DNA of 64,000 bases, taken from positions 14,978,615 to 15,042,614 of the forward strand of contig OX345636.1 in NCBI GenBank assembly GCA_947044365.1, given 5' to 3'. The notes under the pieces are model-generated. The model was not told the DNA's origin. It saw nothing but the letters and a program-made list of their open reading frames with translations, and made no database searches. A program made the translations under genes and the position numbers. The DNA is from Petrosia ficiformis. Taxonomy: Eukaryota; Porifera; Demospongiae; Haplosclerida; Petrosiidae. Positions 36,301 to 42,419 of the stretch are shown piece by piece. The number at the start of each line of letters is the position of its first letter. Positions within the stretch are counted from its first letter, which is position 1.

Positions 36301-38932
36301 ACATGTACATGTATATTAATAAGTTGGTTGCACATGTACATGTGGGTACTGTACCTTGTTGACTATATTTGATTAATAATGCATGTACATGTACATGTAC
36401 ACAGGGGATGTATTTACCATACCTTGTGGAGATCATATTGTATAGCATCACAAATAGCTTTTTTGTTGTCTTCCATAAACCTCTTAAAATTCTTTAGTTG
36501 TGTTAAGGTGTGTTCCCTCTTTTGTTTTTCAGTCCACATAAGATGTGATCTCCATCCTCGACGAACTCGATCCAGAATCTGTTATATGATTATGAAGCAG
36601 TAAATTTATCAGTTGAGTATGAATGTTAAATAACCGGTAATACCAATTAGCCAGGGTTCTAATAACTGGTAATACCAATTAGCCAGGCTTGAGGGTGCAG
36701 CTGGTGTCAACATGTAGCGGGGTTGTTTAGTTTGCCCCAGTTGCTGGGTGAACACTGAATTCATTTAGTACTACAAAGAGATTGGGATCCTTTGAGTCCA
36801 GGTAAGCAAGCGGCTAGAAGTAGTACTTCATGCCACAAAAGCAGCTAATTTTGGGATACAAAAAACAAATGATGGCCAAAATACATGTGTCTGCAGCAGA
36901 GCCATTATGTGAAAACAAGCTCAGTGCTCTACAGGTTAATTAATAATAGCTCTTCCTTGCTATTTAATGTAATGAGGTCCTATATAAAATGGTGAATGGT
37001 GAGCAAGCAAGCATTTAATGGAAATTATTTTATGGGGAGTGTCCTAATTATCAAATGTCTACCTTCAATCGCTTGTCATTCCGCCATTTTGTACAGGAAG
37101 TCAATGAAATTTGGTATCCAGGAAGGGGTATTATTAAGCTTTTCGACTACTAAGTTTCATTCACTTCCTATACAAAATGGCGAAATGACAAGCAATTAAA
37201 GGTAAGTGTTTGATCATAATAATTTTGTGGGTAAAGATCCCTTTTCGAAAATTAGGTCACATATTATACATGTACATAACTATAGCAAGTGCATGTTTAT
37301 TCAAAAATACATGTATGGATGGTGACGAATATATATTTTCACAGATAACGATATTTTAAAAATAGAATATTTGACTGCATGACTGTTTGCACACAGTGAC
37401 ACCACTGGTTTATAATTGTGTTTTGAATGTTAGAATTGTGCTTGTTACACTTTTAGTATGTAGTCATGAATTAAACTATACTTGTGTCTTTAAAACAGGC
37501 CATCTTCAAATAAATTCTATGATAATGCTGATCATTAGCGACAATAGTGATTAAATAGTGAGAAACTATAACAATAACTACTAGCATGCTGACATAGTCC
37601 TTTTGTTGTAGTACCAGTGTACCTACAACTTTAAAAACAGCTCTAGACAAGTATGATTGCACATGCACATGCAAAAGAATTATAGAAGATGTAAGTACAT
37701 ATTGTGATCACTAAATTATTATATAATTAAAAGCAATAATTTACAGGTGATCCTCCTTCCCTACAACATGCAACAACATCTCAGCTACATGTCTTCTGGG
37801 ACCTCAGAAGCAACCCTAGAAGGCCTAAATATAAAACATTTCATGGAGAAGGAGATCAACTCTTTCACCTCCAAACAAAATAAATCCTGCGTGAAACAGG
37901 GCAGTTAGTGGTTCTGACTTTTGCATTAGGCAGTGTTTCTATCTATCTTGTATTCTTATATTTAGTGGATTAATGGGTGTGGTATGTTAAAAGACACAGA
38001 TGGAGAAAAGGGGCTTAGTGTGCCTATACCTAAGAAAGCATATATTTATAAACTAACACTTACTAAAAGCTTCTTATAGTATATTATAGTCAATTATTAT
38101 TATCAACATGGAATACCACATGTAGTTGTTATAAATACATTATAACTATTTCTACAAGTACATGTACAACATGAGGCATGAACCCTGTATTTGACTTTGG
38201 GAGAAACACTGCCTTTTTGTAGTGAAAAGATCAAGTTATGTATGCACATGGAACAGTGATAATTAATGTCAATGCATCCTTATGATTACTTTATGCATAA
38301 TGGTGACTATCATTCATTGCTGATGACACTAATGTCTCTACCTTTATGTACTCTGAATGCTAGGGCCTGAAGAAGTGTAACTACAGTCTTAGTACACTGA
38401 ATGAAAATATTTAATGAAATTGCTACTAAACCTTCAGGCCATAATTAAAAACAATTGTGATCAACAACTACCACAATCTTGTTAATCAGTAATCGGGGAA
38501 TTAAATGATAACGATCCATGATGGTAAGGTTATGATATTGGGAATTCGGTAGGTATTACTAATTGACCACAAGTATGATTGTATTGTCATTGAAAATACA
38601 GTCTTTTGTTTTTGGGAAGCCTTGCTTTTCAGCCTCAGCTGGCTAAACCACTATTGTTAAAATCTTCCACAAGACAATGTAAGTTACTGATTGAATTATT
38701 ATTCTACAATTAATCTACAGTTTGCTAAGTGTTGTCTAAACTCAGATAATAAAATGGTGGGTGTGCTGAAATGATGACTGATCTCTCCAAAACAGCTCTC
38801 CAGTATTATACACATAACAAAATTTATTATATAATTATGTATTAATAACCAACAATTACATCAAATACACTACTTAATACTCACTCCTGGTATGTCATCG
38901 ATTGCAGTTTCAATCAACTCTTCCTCTGACAT
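13477..38932 (-). CDS. Fatty aldehyde dehydrogenase, ALDH3 family (11 exons)
   Basis: Oxidises long-chain or aromatic aldehydes to acids with NAD(P); close to animal ALDH3A2/ALDH3B. My exon set on the minus strand is 38885-38932, 36423-36578, 29395-29626, 28078-28163, 26314-26477, 23226-23403, 22727-22779, 21091-21294, 17548-17663 (or 16877-16992), 14522-14651 and 13477-13699. All borders are AG/GT and all phases agree, giving 529 aa (human ALDH3A2 is about 485). Visible motifs are [25 protein letters not shown] with Glu224, GQTCIAPDY with catalytic Cys258, [10 protein letters not shown], and [19 protein letters not shown]. Residues 487-500 are a hydrophobic tail ([14 protein letters not shown]), suggesting anchoring in the ER or peroxisomal membrane. 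The ATG is in a 48-bp first exon, 145 bp after the WDR53 stop. The introns are filled with MITEs and satellites. Confidence 0.92.
13705..13795. repeat. (GA)n microsatellite in ALDH intron 10
   Basis: About 90 bp of almost pure GAGA, read as CTCT on the coding strand directly before the acceptor of the last ALDH exon. It serves as an unusually long polypyrimidine tract for that acceptor (CTTCAG at 13700-13705). Confidence 0.9.
13826..14092 (+). mobile_element. SINE-like repeat block A
   Basis: A block of about 265 bp nearly identical to 18048-18314 in the same orientation. It contains a tRNA-like A box (GCTTAGTTGGTAGAGC) and a decayed B-box region (GTCATGGGTTGCAG), preceded by GTCTCAGTCAGTTGAGTCC. 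A third, shorter copy is at 17095-17200. It is probably a tRNA-derived SINE different from the one at 30184. It lies in ALDH intron 10. Confidence 0.65.
15000..15035. mobile_element. Isolated end of a piggyBac-like MITE
   Basis: GCTCAGTGCTCTAAGGG followed by TTAA matches the terminal repeat of the elements at 20126-20681 and 36640-36935. Only this end is recognisable. Confidence 0.5.
15045..15295. repeat. Three tandem units of about 85-90 bp
   Basis: Units share GGATCAGGGTTTTTACTA, GGCTTCTATAGTTGGGTACT, ACATCAC and TGTTACACCTTTCTTGAA. They are degenerate and non-coding, within ALDH intron 9. Confidence 0.75.
15399..15600. mobile_element. Inverted-repeat MITE (TCACCATACAGTA family)
   Basis: The left arm GTCACCATACAGTACAGTAA is repeated inverted at the right as GTAATTACTGTTACTGTATG followed by GTGAC. 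Internal CAGTAATTACTGT palindromes occur. Relatives lie at about 6180-6290, 33600-34100 and 53832-53925. No coding capacity. Confidence 0.6.
15905..16172. repeat. 54-bp palindromic satellite (five units)
   Basis: Five units with period 54 (starts near 15908, 15962, 16016, 16070, 16124). Each contains TACATGTATACTGGTATAG, a 4-bp centre (GTGC or GTAC) and the inverted counterpart CTATACCAGTATACATGTA, so each unit can fold into a hairpin of about 40 nt. Because the array is near palindromic, long open frames appear on both strands and are artefacts. It lies in ALDH intron 9. Confidence 0.9.
16379..16556. mobile_element. Mariner-like MITE, 178 bp, TA target
   Basis: Inverted ends of about 30 bp (CAGTACCTGAC, then TTATTAAGTTTACATACTA) are flanked by TA at 16377-16378 and 16557-16558. 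The centre has GTACTT/AAGTAC repeats. It is intact by structure and carries no gene. The region immediately left (16220-16375) repeats text found near 14150-14260 and 5940-6000. Confidence 0.75.
16695..16870. mobile_element. TTTTAGTTAACTAAA-family element next to ALDH exon 9b
   Basis: Copy of the family at 8570-8830. It ends only a few bases downstream (in transcript sense) of the exon 9b donor, so it may have changed splice context there. Confidence 0.55.
16877..16992 (-). CDS. ALDH exon 9b, downstream copy of a tandem exon duplication
   Basis: 116 nt with the same splice phases as the copy at 17548-17663 and only five differences from it. Four of these fall in the last 18 nt next to the donor; the fifth is a synonymous change in a proline codon. 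The acceptor is TTAACAG/A and the donor GGAA/GTAATA, weaker than that of the other copy. It encodes the RPLAFYVF to NNTI segment and changes the end of the exon (LYAG to MYYG, and Val413 to Ile across the junction). Because 116 is not a multiple of 3, including both copies would shift the frame. It is either a mutually exclusive exon or a non-functional duplicate. Confidence 0.75.
17095..17200 (+). mobile_element. SINE-like repeat, short copy
   Basis: Contains GTCTCTGTCAGTTGAGTCC, AGTTGGGACTAGCAGGCC, AGGGTCGTGGGTTTGACTCTC (B-box like) and TTTTCTCC. It belongs with blocks A and B at 13826 and 18048 and lies between the two exon 9 copies. Confidence 0.55.
17355..17482. mobile_element. Inverted-repeat MITE (TGATCAAATGCTTACC family)
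   Basis: The left end TGATCAAATGCTTACCTCCA and the right end AATGTAAGGATTTGATCA are inverted relatives. The inner part has GCCATTTTGTAC on one arm and GTACATAATGG on the other. A longer copy lies at 37050-37215, with pieces at about 12717-12870 and 40530-40560. Confidence 0.6.
17548..17663 (-). CDS. ALDH exon 9a, upstream copy of a tandem exon duplication
   Basis: First of the two copies met by the transcript. Acceptor TTAACAG/A and strong donor GGAG/GTAAGA. It encodes residues 375-412 of the ALDH, including the RPLAFYVF and AGSTSSGCV segments that precede the SLPFGGVG loop. The split codon with exon 10 gives Val413. With the better donor it is the likely default exon. Similarity with copy 9b continues into the upstream intron (AGTATCCCTATGATTGCTTTGTGAT versus a near match at about 17068-17095), so the duplication unit is larger than the exon. 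Confidence 0.85.
17815..18075. mobile_element. TTTTAGTTAACTAAA-family element in ALDH intron 8
   Basis: Copy of the family at 8570-8830, here in the opposite orientation (TAGTATTGTTTTAG at the left, TTACTAAAAGGG inside). Confidence 0.6.
18048..18314 (+). mobile_element. SINE-like repeat block B
   Basis: Almost identical to block A at 13826-14092, 4.2 kb away. The two direct copies bracket ALDH exon 10 and both exon 9 copies, a geometry that would allow unequal recombination. Confidence 0.65.
18395..18515. repeat. 32-bp tandem repeat (four units)
   Basis: Unit GAATATCCGGATATTCGTTC plus TTTAAACTAAGT. The core AATATCCGGATATT is a perfect palindrome. Units 1-3 are near identical and the last is decayed. 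Confidence 0.85.
18655..18875. mobile_element. GGCCAAATTGGCTC dispersed element, fuller copy
   Basis: About 220 bp with ends TTTTTGATAGGTTTTGAA and GAGCTTATCAAAAA and the landmarks GGGCCAAATTGGCTC, AACTAAGAGTTAATGCTG, AGAGAGAACTGTGCAGTGCC and AAGCTCTTTGGGCCAA. The inverted copy at 32954-33183 matches throughout. Confidence 0.7.
18880..20125. other. ALDH intron 8, left part: repeats only
   Basis: The segment 19370-19600 belongs to the CCCTATGATTGCTTT family (shared GTGTCACTTATGCGAGTATG, AGTTAAGGAAGTTA, TTCTTGGGGGC-like). The remainder has no recognisable feature. Short open frames here have no family resemblance. Confidence 0.5.
20126..20681. mobile_element. piggyBac-like MITE, 556 bp, TTAA target
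   Basis: TTAA at 20122-20125 and 20682-20685 flank ends CCCTTACAGCACTGAGC and CCTCTAAGGG. The interior is more GC-rich than its surroundings and includes GCGTGGGCGGCGCCCC and a hairpin-like CACATATATGTG. It aligns with 12888-13368. No transposase frame exists; the 77-codon frame inside is not protein-like. Confidence 0.75.
22240..22720. repeat. 66-bp tandem repeat in ALDH intron 7
   Basis: Seven or so units contain CATATGCGATTGTAGTCCTT, ATTATACATGTACATGTACT and TGATAATGATGTGATACTG. The array abuts the donor of the 53-bp exon 7 (22727). Long minus-strand frames through it are artefacts of the 66-bp (multiple of 3) period. Confidence 0.9.
22727..22779 (-). CDS. ALDH exon 7 (53-bp mini-exon)
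   Basis: Short exon, acceptor TTCAG/GATCC and donor TTCAA/GTGAGT, encoding [17 protein letters not shown] plus two bases. It is the conserved ALDH3 segment SxDYxRIxNxRHF. It bridges exon 6 (ending FYGQ) and exon 8 (starting RLCKLM) in phase. It is too short to be found by ORF length. Confidence 0.88.
22910..23075. repeat. GATG/GATA-rich simple repeat
   Basis: Interrupted runs of GATGGATG, ATAGATAGAT and TACATGTACATG in ALDH intron 6. Confidence 0.8.
23226..23403 (-). CDS. ALDH exon 6, catalytic cysteine
   Basis: Fifty-nine codons plus one base. It encodes GQTCIAPDY, whose Cys (codon 23318-23316, residue 258) is the nucleophile of the family. It lies 34 residues after Glu224 in exon 5, the spacing found in human ALDH3A2. 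The acceptor is ATACAG/T and the donor CAG/GTACAG. The intron upstream starts with GAGA, GATA and then a 29-bp minisatellite within 20 bp of the acceptor. Confidence 0.9.
23411..23700. repeat. (GAGA)n and (GATA)n microsatellites
   Basis: GAGA from about 23415 to 23465, then GATA tetranucleotides to about 23630, then degenerate GA-rich sequence. It lies immediately upstream (transcript sense) of the ALDH exon 6 acceptor, where it reads as CTCT and TATC. Ser/Ile/Tyr-rich frames on the minus strand are artefacts. Confidence 0.92.
23735..24735. repeat. 29-bp minisatellite, about 33 units
   Basis: About 1 kb of CAGCCACAATGGCTTAGAAA plus ATGTGGAAA or ATTGAGGAA variants. Sub-families are interspersed (GAGGAACAGCTA, TGTGGAAACAGCCA, TTTAGGAACAGCCA), and the array decays towards its right end. 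Non-coding, in ALDH intron 5. Confidence 0.95.
24927..25200 (+). repeat. Local direct duplication, copy 1
   Basis: Shares GATTAGCATGAGGTCAATTA, GGTTCAAAGGTCAGCTTGCT, AACTGAGAAAACAGTTGAAT and CACTGTAGTA with 25305-25580. The two copies are about 375 bp apart in direct orientation. Confidence 0.75.
25305..25580 (+). repeat. Local direct duplication, copy 2
   Basis: Second copy of 24927-25200 with small indels; a 26-bp splice-like segment (25248-25273) lies between the copies. Non-coding, in ALDH intron 5. Confidence 0.75.
26478..28077. other. ALDH intron 4: no other feature recognised
   Basis: AT-rich sequence with TACATGTA clusters, a palindromic ACGTTTACAATGTACAGTG region near 27315-27345, and a CTTT run (27953-27975) after TTTTTCATTTTTCC that looks like a SINE tail. 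Confidence 0.5.
28164..29394. other. ALDH intron 3
   Basis: No gene seen. It holds an inverted TACATGTA-rich repeat pair (about 28735-28800 versus 28925-29010) and an end of the CCCTATGATTGCTTT family near 29140-29185 (GGAAAGCAATCACAGGGAT). Confidence 0.5.
29690..29800 (+). mobile_element. SINE 3' fragment with CTTT tail
   Basis: CCTCAGGTGTCTTTC, a (CTTT)n run, then ACATCTCGGATAACATCATG. It matches the 3' half of the SINE at 30184-30352; the tRNA-like head is missing. Confidence 0.6.
30184..30352 (+). mobile_element. tRNA-derived SINE, best copy
   Basis: The 73-nt head (30184-30256) folds like a tRNA: acceptor stem GCCTTGG with CTGAGGC, D arm GCTC/GAGC, anticodon stem TCTGT/ACAGA with loop CTGGAGT, and T arm GTGGG/CCCAC. 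It contains an A box (TAGCTCAGTTGG) and a B box (GGTTCGAATCC). The anticodon would be GGA (Ser), but there is no long variable arm, so it is not a normal tRNA-Ser. The SINE body repeats part of the acceptor sequence (TCTCAGGTGTC), followed by (CTTT)n and ACATCTCCTATAACATCATG. Related copies are at 12059-12190 (minus) and 29690-29800. It lies in ALDH intron 2. Confidence 0.75.
30370..30620. mobile_element. TTTTAGTTAACTAAA-family element
   Basis: Copy with TTAGTGTTGTTTTAGTATGA, GGTTAACTATCTAAAAGTG and CTAAAAGACAAAATGCC. It directly follows the SINE. Confidence 0.55.
31130..31487. mobile_element. CCCTATGATTGCTTT-family MITE, copy 1
   Basis: Inverted ends CCCTATGATTGCTTTCC and AAGCAGTCATAGGG. 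Interior landmarks are AGTTAAGGAAGTTA, GTCAATTAATGGGCATGGTG, ACTGGAACTAATAGCTAG and AGCCATGATTACTGAAT. Full copies also occur at about 32430-32822 (inverted) and 34129-34526, plus a diverged one at 19370-19600. Confidence 0.7.
31554..32269. mobile_element. Possible 716-bp element with ACCCTCGCC ends
   Basis: The left end ACCCTCGCCGCGTAGCG is matched by GGCGAGGGT at the right. The stretch is bounded by two copies of other MITE families. It contains a 96-codon plus-strand frame (31810-32100) with no family resemblance that I recognise. ACCGTACCCTTCCACC near 4806 resembles the left end. Element status is an inference from short ends. Confidence 0.35.
32430..32822. mobile_element. CCCTATGATTGCTTT-family MITE, inverted copy 2
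   Basis: The same family as 31130-31487 in opposite orientation. It starts ATCCCTATGATTACTTTGTG and ends AAATTATAGGGAT, with ATTCAGTAATCATGGCTGAC and AACAGCTATTAGTTCCAG inside. Confidence 0.65.
32954..33183. mobile_element. GGCCAAATTGGCTC dispersed element, inverted copy
   Basis: Inverted relative to 18655-18875. TTTTGATAAGCTCATATTG at the left and AATTTATCAAAACTCTG at the right, with TTGGCCTAATGAGCTTCTTA and TTGAGCCAATTTGGCCC inside. Confidence 0.7.
33610..34022. repeat. 34-bp satellite, about 12 units
   Basis: Unit TGTCATCATATAGTCACTGT plus ACAGTACAATAAAA. The units are almost identical. The last unit is GTCACCATGTAG and runs into CAGTAATTACTGT and a GGTGTTGAATTAATTGAC tail, which are internal parts of the inverted-repeat element at 15399-15600. 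The array therefore looks like an expansion of that element's terminal repeat. It lies in ALDH intron 2. Confidence 0.9.
34129..34526. mobile_element. CCCTATGATTGCTTT-family MITE, copy 3
   Basis: Inverted ends ATCCCTATGATTGCTTTCC and AAAGCAGTCATAGGGAT. The interior aligns with 31130-31487, with an added poly-G run near 34230-34243. Confidence 0.7.
35435..35534. mobile_element. 100-bp palindromic element
   Basis: Nearly perfect inverted repeat. The outer arms are GTTATACACC with GAGGTGTATAAC, and the inner arms GGTCTCTACTAGATTTATC with GATAAATCTAGTAGAGACC, around a GC-rich centre GAGGGCCGAAGGCACGAGG. A structurally similar element with different arms is at 54082-54182. Non-coding, in ALDH intron 2. 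Confidence 0.8.
35697..35873 (+). CDS. Unassigned short frame of 58 codons
   Basis: An ATG frame of 58 codons ending in TAG. It is markedly more GC-rich than its surroundings and contains CGATCGCGATCGC, which encodes an Ala-Ile alternation (AIAIAIAI) at about residues 28-36. A possible donor AAG/GTGTGG lies after 22 codons. It could be a microprotein, a first exon, or a GC-rich repeat fragment. I recognise no family, and it is antisense within ALDH intron 2. Confidence 0.15.
   Translation: MTERALHVADFRLLLDLHSSIRCGLLTAIAIAIAIKKFAMQEQPHPTIFESISYERKH
36640..36935. mobile_element. piggyBac-like MITE, inverted degenerate copy
   Basis: The right end AGCTCAGTGCTCTACAGG followed by TTAA matches the left end of 20126-20681. 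The inside has AGTACTACAAAGAG and CAGGTAAGCAAG as inverted counterparts. The left end is not clear; two copies of AATACCAATTAGCCAGG lie there. Confidence 0.5.
37050..37215. mobile_element. Inverted-repeat MITE (ATCAAATGTCTACC family)
   Basis: Arms ATCAAATGTCTACC and GGTAAGTGTTTGAT, with inner arms CTTGTCATTCCGCCATTTTG and CAAAATGGCGAAATGACAAG. It can fold into a long hairpin. Related to 17355-17482. Confidence 0.7.
37216..38884. other. ALDH intron 1: no other feature recognised
   Basis: AT-rich, with scattered TACATGTA. I found no exon or repeat family copy of note. Confidence 0.45.
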
Positions 38933-39077
38933 CTTTCTTAGTTTTGCTACACTCAACGCAACCTCCAGATTTAAATCATTTAATCGCTTCCAAAAGACCA
39001 CGCCCACTAATTAGTGAAATTTTAATTAAATTTTAAATATTATTACATAAATTTAATAATAATTTTAATTAATTTTG
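38933..39077 (-). promoter_or_regulatory. WDR53-ALDH intergenic gap (145 bp)
   Basis: Only 145 bp separate the WDR53 stop from the ALDH ATG on the same strand. The half nearest WDR53 is extremely AT-rich (ATTAATTTT-type) and could hold the WDR53 polyadenylation signal. The half nearest ALDH is its 5' leader (ending AAACTAAGAAAG before ATG). The ALDH promoter must be here or inside WDR53, unless both are transcribed together. Confidence 0.4.
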
Positions 39078-40178
39078 TTATTGAAAATTGTATAAAGATA
39101 TTTCTGATGTCTGATCAGCAACAAATACACGTAGCATTCTTTTGTCATCAGAGGAACCAACAGCCATTGAATTAATTTTAGATCCATGATTGATTACTGC
39201 AGAAGATCGAATACCGATCTTATGGCACGATTCATATTTACTACTCTTTACTTTCTTGGTAGATTCAACCAAAGATGGGTCTTTATCATATGATGATACC
39301 ACCATCTTACCATCATTACCACCAGATAAAAAAATATATGGAGAATTAGGCGATGTCATGGATGCACCTGCTTCAATAGAAGGTAATTGTAAAAGTTGTA
39401 TACTAGTTACAGCTGATGAATGTACCTGCGAGATTGAAAATATATTTAATTGGGCACTTTGAGAAATATCACAAATTCCTATTGAGCCATTACCCATACC
39501 TACTGCTATAACAGGTTCTTCATCGACTAGACACAATGTGTGGATCATTGGTGGATTAATAGTATACAGGCTTTTAGGATCTTCTGATTCAATTTCGGAC
39601 ATATTAATTGAGGACAGAGGTTTTCCTCGTGAATAATCCCATCTTTTCAGTTCACAATCTAAACCTCCTGAAATAATTTCCCACGATTTTCTAGGATGAA
39701 ACACAACAGATGAGCAAATATTACCATGTGATCTGCAAGTTCTGAACCTTTTACCACCATTAATATCAATCACTTGTATTTCACCTGAATCATCACAAGC
39801 ACAAAGAAACTCTCCTTTTTTGTTCATACATATTTCATTTATTTCATCTTTACTGTAGTCCTTGAATATTTTAAGAGGGGTAGATAAATTACGTTGATCA
39901 TACAAAAAAACTGATTTATCAATTGAAACCGCAAACTCAAGAGGGTTGATGGGTGAAGCACAAATACAAGTTATATCTCCATCCTGAGTGGGTTTTGTTT
40001 CCAAGTTGGCGACCAATTGTCCACTCTTATCCCATATTTTAACTAAAGAATTATGTCCTGAAAAAACTGATCCTGCTGGTTCGTTTGATGACAAAACACA
40101 AAATACATCTTCCTCTTTAGTATCAATTTTGAAAATCAAATTTAGAGACATCTCTAGAGTTGTAACCGCGCCCTCCAA
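39078..40178 (-). CDS. WD40-repeat protein, WDR53 family
   Basis: Intronless gene of 366 aa (human WDR53 is about 358). It folds as a WD40 beta-propeller. Recognisable repeat signatures include SGHNSLVKIWDKSG (about 40-53), ACDDSGEIQVID, SHGNICSSVVFHP, SGGLDCELKRWD, LSGGNDGKMVVSSYD and the C-terminal VADQTSEISLYNF; the last, HGNICSSV and the GGNDGK box match WDR53 specifically. WD40 proteins of this group act as adaptors, and human WDR53 is reported as a DDB1-CUL4-associated factor, so a ubiquitin-ligase link is possible by homology. Met10 (MSLNLIF) is an alternative start. Plus-strand frames within it (39190-39462, 39988-40200) are shadows. Confidence 0.88.
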   Translation of the reverse strand: MEGAVTTLEMSLNLIFKIDTKEEDVFCVLSSNEPAGSVFSGHNSLVKIWDKSGQLVANLETKPTQDGDITCICASPINPLEFAVSIDKSVFLYDQRNLSTPLKIFKDYSKDEINEICMNKKGEFLCACDDSGEIQVIDINGGKRFRTCRSHGNICSSVVFHPRKSWEIISGGLDCELKRWDYSRGKPLSSINMSEIESEDPKSLYTINPPMIHTLCLVDEEPVIAVGMGNGSIGICDISQSAQLNIFSISQVHSSAVTSIQLLQLPSIEAGASMTSPNSPYIFLSGGNDGKMVVSSYDKDPSLVESTKKVKSSKYESCHKIGIRSSAVINHGSKINSMAVGSSDDKRMLRVFVADQTSEISLYNFQ

Positions 40179-40300
40179 GGTGTGGCTAGTGCTATGCTAG
40201 CGCGAGCGCACCGTACGTACCGAGCACCATGTGGTACTCGCGTAGCTAACTCTTCCTACTCGACATCTTACCCTGAGCGCATGCGAGTTTATTATGTGTA
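40179..40300 (-). promoter_or_regulatory. Candidate WDR53 promoter region
   Basis: A short island with several CpGs (GCTAGCGCGAGCGCACCGTACG, read in two parts: GCTAGCGCGAGC and GCACCGTACG; then TACTCGCG and TGAGCGCATGCGAG) directly upstream of the WDR53 start, in otherwise CpG-poor DNA. No TATA box seen. Confidence 0.4.
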
Positions 40301-41660
40301 ATTATATATTTGAAGGTTTGTATACTTGTCTTGGTATCAGAAACTTTAATTCATTGTTTCTATGATTTTTATTATTAATCAGAAACAAAAAATGATTGAT
40401 AGTGATAATATTACTATCTATATAATATATATATATATATATATATTATATATCTACTCAATATTTTTCTTCCTTAAACAAGTATAGCAATCGGTTTAGT
40501 CTTACGAAGACATTGTTTCTTCCACATATAGAAAGTGAATGAAACTTGGCATCCGTGAAGAGCTATGAATAGAAAGCTCCTGTAGCAACAAGTCAGTCTC
40601 ATTTCCTCAGTCCTTTCATAGTTTGTATTTTGATAGATCAGTGTACATATAATAATTATGTATATGTGATCTTTCTGTATTATTATAGTCCTCATCATTT
40701 TGTGTTTATTAAAGTGATCAGTGTTTCGGTAATGTTTTACTTCAAAATAAGTTTGTGTATCTAATAAGGAATTATTATGCTATGTAAGTGTCTATATATA
40801 AGATTTGGCCCAATATGAAACAATCAATTATTTGATTGCAAATGAGCATTTTAATGTTCTCTTGAAACTCTAGTCAGACCATTTCTGCCTAATCTGAAAC
40901 TCTTTTCCTAAAGTTACATAATCTTGTGCATATTAGGTATTCTGATCAAAGATTTTGTTTAGAGAAAATCTGAGAGCTTTAGTATTCTCCTAAAGCTGTA
41001 ATCAGACTATTGTCTGATTTTGAGTTCCGAGTAGTAATATTGCAATTAAATTTTTTTCAAAATGCTACATTAAAGTATAGTGTCCACCCATCCTCTTGAT
41101 ACATCTATTAATTAATATACACTATATATTACCACTAGGAATGTAAATTCTCTTAAGTTGTGGATTATTGATTATGTGACCACAATGTAGTATTTTCCAT
41201 TTTTGGTCGCAAGATCAAGGTAACCAGAACATACATGGATTAAATTTTAATCAGAAATCATATCAAGATACATGTATTATATTACATTAATAATAAAACA
41301 GAAGTTACATTTATCTGATTTCTGTGAATTTTGCATTCTACTGGAATGAAATGTTGTTGCTTGTAAATGCATACCATGTTTTTGCCACAATTATTATTAA
41401 TTATAAATTTATATGTAGTGTACAACTGTATATAATGTATATACTTAAAGAACGCCCAGGCATTTATTACTCTTCTGGACCTCTGCACCCGGTATTAAAA
41501 TGAGATAGGTGTTTATTCTAGGTAGGGGTTTGTTTTCTTAAACTATTATGGAAACTCTCCATACATCAACTAACTAACTGCTTACCAGATTTGAACATTC
41601 ATGTCCAATATTGCCAACATTTGTCTCACATACTCCTAACTTTCTTTGGTGCATGCAAGG
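40300..41660. other. Intergenic DNA with an (AT)n run
   Basis: AT-rich. An (AT)n run lies at about 40425-40450 (ATATATATATATATAT). A fragment of the 37050 MITE family (AGTGAATGAAACTTGGCATCC) is near 40530. No gene seen. Confidence 0.5.
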
Positions 41661-42235
41661 ATCAATAGAACACTGTCCAAACAATCCTCTGGACAGTCCC
41701 ACATGATGGAATACTGTCCAGAGGATCCCATGAGTTACAAAATGATGGAATACTATCTGGAGGATCCCATGAGTTATGTCACAAAACAATCCTCTGGACA
41801 GAGTTCCGTTTATGGAATACTGTCCAGAGAATCTATTAGATACAATACTCTGATTAAAAAAACCAGGACAGACTTCTGTCTTGTACTGTCCTAGTACTTC
41901 CTCTGGACACATGCATGGTTACTTTTAATACATTGCTGAAGGGATATCTCTTGTACTGTCCCAGTACTTCACTTAAAGGATCCTCTGGACACAGGGTTGC
42001 CCTAATATATTGCTGAAGGGATTTCCCATGTGCTGTCCCAGTACTTCACTTAAAGGATCCTCTGGACACAGGGTTACCCTAATACATTGCTGAAGGGATA
42101 TCTCTTAAGCTTGTACTGTCCTATATAGTACTTCCCTTAAAGGATCCTCCCAGACACATGGCTACTCTAATACATTGTACAGAGGAAGTCTTTTGGTCTG
42201 TCCAAGGACTTCTTTTTGGGATAACCTAGCCCTTG
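41660..42235. repeat. Degenerate GGATCCTCTGGACA tandem repeat
   Basis: Two phases. About 41660-41830 has short units of TCCAGAGGATCCCATGAGTT and GATGGAATACTGTC. About 41880-42235 has units of about 80-90 bp with CTTGTACTGTCCCAGTACTT, AAAGGATCCTCTGGACACA and TACATTGCTGAAGGGAT. The frames at 41574-41912 and 41646-41894 are artefacts. It abuts the retroelement remnant and could be its leader or terminal repeat. Confidence 0.8.
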
Positions 42236-42419
42236 GGACTTCCCTGGAAGGATCCTCAATTTATGCATATACATGTCTATGTACATTATTGTATTATACA
42301 CCGTATTAACATTTACTGTCTCATCATTCTTCTCCTCTCTGTCTCCCTTCCTTTCTGTCTTTTCCCCCCTCTCTCTCTTTTCTCTTTCTCTCTCATCCTC
42401 GTTCCTCTTATAGTTAACA

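Noticed and set aside
41574..41912. Frames of 112 and 82 codons on opposite strands
   Set aside because: Both translate the GGATCCTCTGGACA tandem repeat.
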